This document shows, one piece after another, positions 5,739 to 10,883 of a stretch of 10,883 nucleotides of DNA. Source of the stretch: an uncultured Clostridia bacterium (GTDB lineage: Bacteria; Bacillota; Clostridia; Oscillospirales; UMGS1783); NCBI GenBank assembly GCA_937892635.1, contig CALBKB010000142.1, positions 1 through 10,883 of the forward strand. Direction: 5' to 3'. The position numbers and the translations under genes are program-made. Numbering within the stretch: position 1 is the first letter of the stretch; every line of letters begins with the position of its first letter. The notes beneath the pieces were generated by a model, which worked only from the letters and a program-made list of their open reading frames with translations, was not told the origin of the DNA and made no database searches.

Positions 5739-8144
5739 TTACCCTTCTTGATTCTCCGCATTCATCAGCCGCTCCTGCCACTGCTGGCGTGAGATCAGCA
5801 CCTTACGCGGCTTGCTGCCTTCATAAGGCCCGACAATCCCCATGCCTTCCATTTCATCCACAATGCGAGCAGCGCGAGAATAGCCGAGCTTCAACCGGCG
5901 CTGCAACAGCGACACCGACGCCAATCCGGCCTCGATAACCACCTCAACCGCTGCCGGCAGCATATCATCATGTCCGTCGCCGTCGGCATCGGTACGACTG
6001 CCGCCCTCATTGGCTGCCTGCGTTTCAGCTGCGTTCTTCTCAATCTGATCAATGACCTCTTGGTCGTAGTTGCTCTGATATTCGCCTTTGACAAAGTCGG
6101 TTACAGCCTTGATTTCAGCATCGCTGACAAAGCAACCCTGCAAGCGCAAGGCCTTGTTTTTACCGATCGGCTGGTAAAGCATATCACCTTTACCGAGCAA
6201 CTTCTCAGCACCCGGCGCATCCAAAATGATACGCGAGTCAACCTGGCTACCAACGGCAAAAGCAATACGCGAGGGAATGTTTGCCTTGATGGTACCGGTA
6301 ATAACATCGACCGAAGGACGCTGTGTGGCAACGATCAAATGCATGCCTGCCGCACGCGCCATCTGAGCCAAACGGCAAATTGCCTCTTCTACTTCGTGCG
6401 GTGCGCACATCATAACATCGGCTAACTCATCAATAACGATCAAAATGTTGGACATGGGCTTTTCGCCCTTTGCCATCGCCTGTTCATTATACGTGTGAAT
6501 ATTGCGCGAACCGGTTTCCGAGAAAAGCTTATACCGATTGAGCATCTCACCCACCGCCCATTTTAAGGCACCGGCTGCCTTTTTGGGATCACTGACAACG
6601 GGACTGATCAAGTGCGGAATCCCATTATAGACGTCCAACTCGACCTGTTTGGGGTCAATCATAATCATCTTGACCTCATCCGGTTTCGCTTTATACAGTA
6701 TGCTGGTCAGCATAGTATTGATACACACCGATTTACCTGAACCGGTGGTACCGGCAATAAGCAAGTGAGGCATAGCCGCAATATCGCAGGTAATGGTGTT
6801 GCCCGAGATATCCATGCCCAGCGCCGTTGTCAACTTGCTTTTGGACTGACGGAAATCGGAGGTGGAAAGCATACGGCGAATACTGATGGGCGAGGTTTCT
6901 TTGTTAGCCACCTCAACACCAATGGTACCCTTACCGGGAATGGGCGCCTCGATACGTACATTAGCCGCCTTCAGAGCCAAGGCCAGGTCATCCGACAACG
7001 TATTAAACTTACTGATGCGAACACCTTTACCGGGGGTAAGTTCATAACGGGTGACCGACGGACCGCGACTGATATTTACCACCTTAGCCTCAACATTGAA
7101 ACTGGCTAAGGTTTCCACCAGCTTACGCGCCGTAGCGCGCAATTCCACTTCGTTAACACGGTTGGCATCCTTGCTTTCCGGTTTTAATAGGGACAGTTCC
7201 GGTAATACATAATTGGCATACAAATCTTCCTGCTTGTCCTGCTGCGCCATTTCGGCCGTTAACTGCTGATCCATCTGCGCAATCGCCTTTTCGGTCAGTT
7301 TCTTATCAGCCTCAATGCGCTCATCAGCCGTAACATGCGGAACAACCGACTCAATGGTGGGCTCGTCCCGATCAAGCGCCTTCATCACCTTCTCGGCATC
7401 AATCTTCGGTGCATCCTCGCGCACATTGACCGGAACATTCAACTGATCACCGCGACGTCGCTTACCGGTATCTTCAATTTCAGCAACATCGGCAAAGGCA
7501 TCCTCCGCCGCGGTTTTTCCGGCATCCTTTTTAGTTAGGCGCGCCTCTTGACCAGACAGATGAGGCAACGCCTCCTTTACCGAATCGGTAATCTCCTCTG
7601 CCGTGTACGGGAACAACTTTTCTTTGATCCACGCAAAAGCAAAGCCCACCGAACCGATCAGAGACAGCACCAACACAAACCCCAAAACTAAGGTCGCGCC
7701 GACAACCGACAGATAGCGATAGGGTAAATACGCAAGCAATCCGCCGATCACGCCGCCCGATATCTGTGTCTGGGCATTGGTAAAGAGCAGATCCACTTCA
7801 TAAATGCCGGCCTGATTCGTAAAAATATGTACAAAGGCCGAGAGCAGGATCAAGGCTATCGCAAACAACCAAATACGTATCCCTACCTTTTTATCGCTAC
7901 CGACCACCAACTTGCAGATAGCCGATATCAACAGATAGATCGGTAACAGATAGGCACCCACACCCAGCAAACCCTTCATCAACATCGTGAGCAAAACGCC
8001 AAATTCGCCAACCGCACCAAAGAGCGACAGCAACATCAGCACCGACACCAGGATCAGACTCCAGAGCCCGATCAATCGTCCGTTATTCGATTTTTGACTG
8101 CGGCGCGTCCGCTTTGTCTGCGATGTTTTCTTCTTTGCAGCCAT
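5739..8144 (-). CDS. FtsK/SpoIIIE-family DNA translocase
   Basis: A hexameric ATP-driven DNA pump that moves chromosome DNA through the division or sporulation septum. The 801 residues show a basic tail (1-23), four hydrophobic segments (about 24-41, 50-80, 91-108, 130-172, the last probably two spans), a charged linker (about 180-320), then the RecA-type motor: Walker A GTTGSGKS (465-472) and Walker B ILIVIDE (567-573). The C-terminal winged-helix gamma domain (about 728-795), recognisable by LQRRLKLGYSRAARIVDEME, reads the polar SRS/KOPS-type DNA sequences. The ATG has AGGATGG 6 bases upstream, 13 bases after the uppP stop. Whether it is the SpoIIIE of this organism or a vegetative FtsK/SftA paralogue cannot be told from sequence; the four-segment membrane domain favours SpoIIIE-type. 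An acidic DADGDGHDD stretch lies just before gamma. Confidence 0.95.
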   Translation of the reverse strand: MAAKKKTSQTKRTRRSQKSNNGRLIGLWSLILVSVLMLLSLFGAVGEFGVLLTMLMKGLLGVGAYLLPIYLLISAICKLVVGSDKKVGIRIWLFAIALILLSAFVHIFTNQAGIYEVDLLFTNAQTQISGGVIGGLLAYLPYRYLSVVGATLVLGFVLVLSLIGSVGFAFAWIKEKLFPYTAEEITDSVKEALPHLSGQEARLTKKDAGKTAAEDAFADVAEIEDTGKRRRGDQLNVPVNVREDAPKIDAEKVMKALDRDEPTIESVVPHVTADERIEADKKLTEKAIAQMDQQLTAEMAQQDKQEDLYANYVLPELSLLKPESKDANRVNEVELRATARKLVETLASFNVEAKVVNISRGPSVTRYELTPGKGVRISKFNTLSDDLALALKAANVRIEAPIPGKGTIGVEVANKETSPISIRRMLSTSDFRQSKSKLTTALGMDISGNTITCDIAAMPHLLIAGTTGSGKSVCINTMLTSILYKAKPDEVKMIMIDPKQVELDVYNGIPHLISPVVSDPKKAAGALKWAVGEMLNRYKLFSETGSRNIHTYNEQAMAKGEKPMSNILIVIDELADVMMCAPHEVEEAICRLAQMARAAGMHLIVATQRPSVDVITGTIKANIPSRIAFAVGSQVDSRIILDAPGAEKLLGKGDMLYQPIGKNKALRLQGCFVSDAEIKAVTDFVKGEYQSNYDQEVIDQIEKNAAETQAANEGGSRTDADGDGHDDMLPAAVEVVIEAGLASVSLLQRRLKLGYSRAARIVDEMEGMGIVGPYEGSKPRKVLISRQQWQERLMNAENQEG

Positions 8145-8157
8145 GAAAACCCATCCT

Positions 8158-9015
8158 TTATTTTGTTATGACATGATAGATGATGGCAAAGATGCCGGCC
8201 GCCGCACAATAATAGGCAAAAGCGCCGAACTTATCTTTTTTCACCACTAATTCAACCAATTTAATTGCCAAATAACCCGAAACAGCCGCCACTACCATCC
8301 CTACCAGATAAGGACCGATCTCTACGTGAGGCAACAATTCTATGGCATCTTTGGTTTTGAGTATGGCACTGCCGAGCACGGCAGGAATCGACATAATGAA
8401 GGAGAACTCCACCGCGTGTTGACGACTCAGTCCGCTGAGCAAACCGCCGGTAATGGTAGAGCCCGATCGAGAAATACCGGGGACCAGCGCCACACACTGA
8501 AACAAACCGACAACGATCGAATCCTTAACCGTCATCTCATCGGCACCTTTACCGATCTTGCCCTGTTTGGCATATTTGCGCGTCACATAATCGGCTAAAC
8601 TCAACAGAACAGCAGTTACCATCAAGGCAATACCAACAAGCAGCAACGACGAGAACAAGGCCTCGATCTGATCGGAGATAACAACAAAAGCAAGCAGCGG
8701 CAAGGTTGCCACAATCATTAACAGCAGCATGCGTTCATTCACAGCTGCCGTCTTCCAAGAAAATTTTCCGGTAAAGATTGACTTTATCAACGAGAAGAAG
8801 GCACAGATCAATCCCCAGATGCGTTGACGAAAGGCCACGACGACCGCTACCAATGTGGCCAAATGCAACAATACGACGACCAGCGCATTTTCTGATGCAC
8901 TTTCGGATAAGCCGAATATATTTTGAAAAATTGCCAAATGTCCCGAACTGGAAACGGGAAGAAATTCACAAAGACCCTGCACAAGGCCAAGGATGATTGC
9001 TTCTATGTAACTCAT
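8158..9015 (-). CDS. uppP: Undecaprenyl-diphosphate phosphatase (BacA family)
   Basis: UppP is an integral membrane enzyme that removes a phosphate from undecaprenyl diphosphate, recycling the lipid carrier of wall precursors; overexpression is known to give bacitracin resistance. The 285-residue protein has the usual length and multiple membrane spans. Both catalytic blocks are intact: LVQGLCEFLPVSSSGH (11-26, with E17 and H26) and PGISRSGSTITG (179-190, with R183). The start ATG has AGGAGG about 6 bases upstream. An extended -10 promoter with a dyad lies just ahead. It is the first gene of the uppP-ftsK-trpS unit, 13 bases from ftsK. During sporulation the carrier is needed for cortex synthesis, which fits the neighbourhood, but the enzyme is also a housekeeping one. 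Confidence 0.96.
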   Translation of the reverse strand: MSYIEAIILGLVQGLCEFLPVSSSGHLAIFQNIFGLSESASENALVVVLLHLATLVAVVVAFRQRIWGLICAFFSLIKSIFTGKFSWKTAAVNERMLLLMIVATLPLLAFVVISDQIEALFSSLLLVGIALMVTAVLLSLADYVTRKYAKQGKIGKGADEMTVKDSIVVGLFQCVALVPGISRSGSTITGGLLSGLSRQHAVEFSFIMSIPAVLGSAILKTKDAIELLPHVEIGPYLVGMVVAAVSGYLAIKLVELVVKKDKFGAFAYYCAAAGIFAIIYHVITK

Positions 9016-9033
9016 TGCACTCCTCCTAAAATA

Positions 9034-9053
9034 TGTTATCTTATATTATAACA
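9034..9053 (-). promoter_or_regulatory. Extended -10 promoter of uppP overlapped by a dyad
   Basis: The minus strand shows TGTTATAAT, an extended -10 element (TGN plus a perfect TATAAT at 9050-9045). At 17 bases upstream there is only TGGCAT, a poor -35. The dyad TGTTAT-N8-ATAACA (9034-9039 and 9048-9053) covers the -10 box and the expected start point, a position where a repressor dimer could block polymerase. The promoter is well supported; the operator is a guess. Confidence 0.55.
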
Positions 9054-9079
9054 CAATAAAAAGAAAAATGCCACAGAAA

Positions 9080-9472
9080 TTACACATTATTTTTCTTGCG
9101 CGAAACCCGTTCCATAAAACGTGCCACGTCAATAATAAAGCGTTTATGCTCGCCGCGTCCGATCACGCCTGCTTCGTCACGACACTCGACAGCAAAGGTA
9201 AGCTCACGACCGTTGATGGCGGTCAACTCGCAGGTGCAGATGACGTGACAACCCTGCGGTGTTGCACTTTCATGGGTAATCGACACAGCCGTGCCAACCG
9301 TCGATTGCCCCGTTTCCAACGAATCCTGCACGCACAGGTAGCAAGTCTTCTCCATCAAAAGCAGCATGGCGGGGGTTGCATAGACTTCCAGTCCACCGCT
9401 ACCCAGCATTTCCGCTGTATTCTTAGGTTCTACCGTTTCTTTTTGTAATGCTTTCATTCCAACTGTTATCAT
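9080..9472 (-). CDS. FlK-like hotdog-fold thioesterase
   Basis: A 130-residue single-domain protein of the thioesterase superfamily that resembles fluoroacetyl-CoA thioesterase FlK. Recognisable parts are GLEVYATPAMLLLMEKTC (27-44, central hotdog helix), VGTAVSITHESATP (59-72), and alternating strands ending in GRGEHKRFIID. T33, E41 and H67 have the same spacing (8 and 26) as the catalytic T42, E50 and H76 of FlK, so it is probably an active acyl-CoA hydrolase. The substrate is unknown; most FlK-like proteins in Clostridia are not expected to act on fluoroacetyl-CoA. It lies alone between spoVAE and uppP with its own promoter and a good ribosome site (GAGGAG, 8 bases before ATG). The 3' side has only an AT-rich imperfect hairpin, so read-through into uppP is possible. 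Confidence 0.85.
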   Translation of the reverse strand: MITVGMKALQKETVEPKNTAEMLGSGGLEVYATPAMLLLMEKTCYLCVQDSLETGQSTVGTAVSITHESATPQGCHVICTCELTAINGRELTFAVECRDEAGVIGRGEHKRFIIDVARFMERVSRKKNNV

Positions 9473-9499
9473 GAACGAAACTCCTCAGATTTTTTTAAC

Positions 9500-9528
9500 A
9501 GTATACCACATGTTTTTCTACTCTTCAA
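9500..9528 (-). promoter_or_regulatory. Sigma-A-type promoter of the thioesterase gene
   Basis: TTGAAG (9528-9523) and TATACT (9505-9500) on the minus strand are separated by 17 bases. The -35 box starts immediately after the spoVAE TAA codon. The gene can thus be expressed in growing cells independently of the upstream spoVA genes, which in known species are forespore-specific. I see no clear terminator between spoVAE and this gene. Confidence 0.65.
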
Positions 9529-9882
9529 TTATTTTCCCGAAGATTTGAAAATCAAGGCACACAAATACCCAAAAACAACAACAACCGTTATCCCTGCTGC
9601 AGCCGCCGTCAATCCGCCGGTAATAACACCGAGTATACCTTGGGTATTGACCGCCTGTTTGACGCCGTTGGCCAACACATACCCAAATCCGGTCAACGGA
9701 ACCGTAGCGCCCGCTCCACCAAAGGCTACGATTTTATCATACACACCAATCGCCGTTAGTGCCACCCCTGCCACCACGTAGGATACCAGGATACGCGCCG
9801 GTGTCAGTTTTGTAAAATCAATCAACAGCTGAGCGATCACGCATAAGATCCCGCCCGTTAAAAAGGCTCGAAAAAACTCCAT
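9529..9882 (-). CDS. spoVAE: Stage V sporulation protein AE (SpoVAE, AEb-type)
   Basis: SpoVAE is a small membrane protein of the SpoVA channel in the inner spore membrane that moves Ca-dipicolinic acid in during sporulation and out during germination. The 117 residues match the family in length and show about four hydrophobic segments (about 3-21, 27-47, 60-80 with the motif FGGAGATVPLTGFGYVLANG, and 88-112). The start ATG lies one base after the spoVAD stop, with GAGGGG 7 bases upstream inside the end of spoVAD, so translation is probably coupled. The order spoVAD then spoVAE is the normal one, with spoVAC expected upstream beyond the window edge. Forespore (sigma-G) control would come from a promoter outside the window. 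Confidence 0.95.
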   Translation of the reverse strand: MEFFRAFLTGGILCVIAQLLIDFTKLTPARILVSYVVAGVALTAIGVYDKIVAFGGAGATVPLTGFGYVLANGVKQAVNTQGILGVITGGLTAAAAGITVVVVFGYLCALIFKSSGK

Positions 9883-9883
9883 T

Positions 9884-10883
9884 TTATTCCCCTCTCACCA
9901 TGTGAATCAAGTGACAGATACCCGGGATACTCTCCCCTTGCTGTGAGCTTGTCGTGCTCATCAACGCACCGGTGGCACAAAAAAGTATATTGTTATAGAT
10001 CCCCTTTTGCATCTGCGGCAAAATATGCCCACACAATACACTCGCACTGCATCCGCACCCCGATCCGCCGGCATGCACGTCTTGACGCTCTCTGTCATAA
10101 ATCAATAGACCGCAATCAACATAATTCTCTCCCAGACAAAACCCGTTGCGCCCCATCAGATCCACTAAGATATCGTGCCCGACCATACCCAAATCGCCTG
10201 TTATAATCAGATCATAATCCTGCGGCTTAGTCTTCGTATCCTCAAAAAAATGCTGCAGCGTATCAGCCGCCGCGGGTGCCATGGCCGCTCCCATATTGTT
10301 GGCGTCCTTAATGCCAAGATCCACAATCCGCCCCGCCGTCAAGGCCACCACCTGCGGTTGCCCCTGCTGCGTCTGCGAGGATACGATAGCACATCCGGCC
10401 GCCGTTGCCGTCCACTGTGCCGACGGTGTGCGCTGGCCGCCGTATTCCAACGGATTGCGAAACTGGCGCTCAGCCGTGGCAAAATGAGACGAAGTGATAG
10501 CCGCCGCGTGCTCAGCAAAACCGCCGGACACCAAAAAGCTGGCCAACATTAATGATTCGGCCATGGTCGAGCAGGCACCGTACAGTCCAAAATAAGCCCG
10601 TCCGCTTTCCCGCAAACCAAAACTGCTACCGATACACTGATTGAGTAGATCACCGGCAAAAATATAATCAATATCGTTTGGCGCCAACTTTGCTTTGTTT
10701 AAGGCGCATAAATACACCTCACGCTGCATTTTACTCTCCGCCTTTTCCCAACTGTCTTCGCCAAAACGATCATCATCCAGCAGAATATCAAAGCAGCCGC
10801 CAAGCGGTCCTTCCTCTTCTTTTACATCATTAGTATCCTCAGCCCCGGCAACATTGTCTGCCTGGATTTTATTATTATTTAAT
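9884..10883 (-). CDS. spoVAD: Stage V sporulation protein AD (SpoVAD), 5' end outside window
   Basis: SpoVAD has a thiolase-like fold, binds dipicolinic acid and is essential for its uptake into the developing spore. The frame is open to the window edge; the ATG at 10729 is internal because EGPLGGCFDILL and FGEDSWEKAESK, both family sequence, precede it. Visible blocks include DYIFAGDLLNQ (the Asp implicated in ligand binding), LYGACSTMAESL with the conserved Cys, TSSHFATAERQFRNP, GRIVDLGIKDANNMGAAMAP, DYDLIITGDLG and HAGGSGCGCSA. About 332 residues are present, already close to the full length of the family (around 340) although the first ~20-30 residues are missing. The excess is an Asn/acid-rich stretch just before EGPLG. 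It is translationally coupled to spoVAE. Confidence 0.95.
   Translation of the reverse strand, partial: LNNNKIQADNVAGAEDTNDVKEEEGPLGGCFDILLDDDRFGEDSWEKAESKMQREVYLCALNKAKLAPNDIDYIFAGDLLNQCIGSSFGLRESGRAYFGLYGACSTMAESLMLASFLVSGGFAEHAAAITSSHFATAERQFRNPLEYGGQRTPSAQWTATAAGCAIVSSQTQQGQPQVVALTAGRIVDLGIKDANNMGAAMAPAAADTLQHFFEDTKTKPQDYDLIITGDLGMVGHDILVDLMGRNGFCLGENYVDCGLLIYDRERQDVHAGGSGCGCSASVLCGHILPQMQKGIYNNILFCATGALMSTTSSQQGESIPGICHLIHMVRGE

Noticed and set aside
5731..5760. T-box riboswitch control of trpS
   Set aside because: trpS begins 7 bases after ftsK and no leader, specifier stem or T-box sequence is present.
9061..9099. AT-rich imperfect hairpin after the thioesterase gene as a terminator
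   Set aside because: The arms (AAGAAAAAT and ATTTTTCTT) are almost entirely A-T and the stem is too weak to call a terminator.
10727..10729. ATG at 10729 as the start of spoVAD
   Set aside because: In-frame codons upstream encode conserved SpoVAD sequence to the window edge, so the gene begins outside the window.

Overview
The window reads as a chromosomal segment of an endospore-forming member of the Bacillota, most likely class Clostridia. The evidence is spoVAD-spoVAE and ypeB next to uppP, an FtsK/SpoIIIE translocase, trpS and trmB, with strong Shine-Dalgarno sites and sigma-A-like promoters. I cannot name a genus. Every gene lies on the minus strand except a fragment at the left edge. 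The region is gene-dense: no gap reaches 300 bases, and the short gaps are mostly filled by promoters and terminators.

Layout in the direction of transcription (right to left): spoVAD (its 5' end lies beyond the window) and spoVAE form the end of a spoVA operon for dipicolinate handling. Next comes a FlK-like hotdog thioesterase with its own promoter. An operon uppP-ftsK-trpS follows, with gaps of 7 to 13 bases and a terminator after trpS. Then come ypeB, with a candidate sigma-G promoter, and trmB, with a consensus sigma-A promoter, both followed by hairpins. Next is a membrane-anchored LysM-G5-M23 peptidoglycan hydrolase with direct repeats matching the WalR box at its promoter. Last is the 5' part of pgi, also with a good promoter.

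The pgi reading frame stops resembling Pgi at about position 272-283. To the left the DNA codes, on the plus strand, for the carboxyltransferase core of an oxaloacetate decarboxylase or pyruvate carboxylase alpha subunit, which is itself cut off at the same point. Two unrelated genes broken head-on at one point suggest a chimeric contig end or a rearrangement breakpoint, and bases 1 to about 280 should not be used as context for the rest.

Functionally the segment centres on the cell envelope and spore: dipicolinate uptake and release (SpoVAD, SpoVAE), lipid-carrier recycling (UppP), DNA translocation (FtsK/SpoIIIE), cortex-lytic enzyme control (YpeB) and wall hydrolysis (M23), mixed with housekeeping genes (trpS, trmB, pgi). 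I see no CRISPR array, transposon, phage or RNA gene, and no evident undescribed multi-gene system. The most interesting signals are regulatory: a promoter inside a perfect inverted repeat whose far arm holds the trmB ribosome binding site, the WalR-type repeats before the wall hydrolase, the candidate sigma-G promoter of ypeB, and a dyad over the uppP -10 box.
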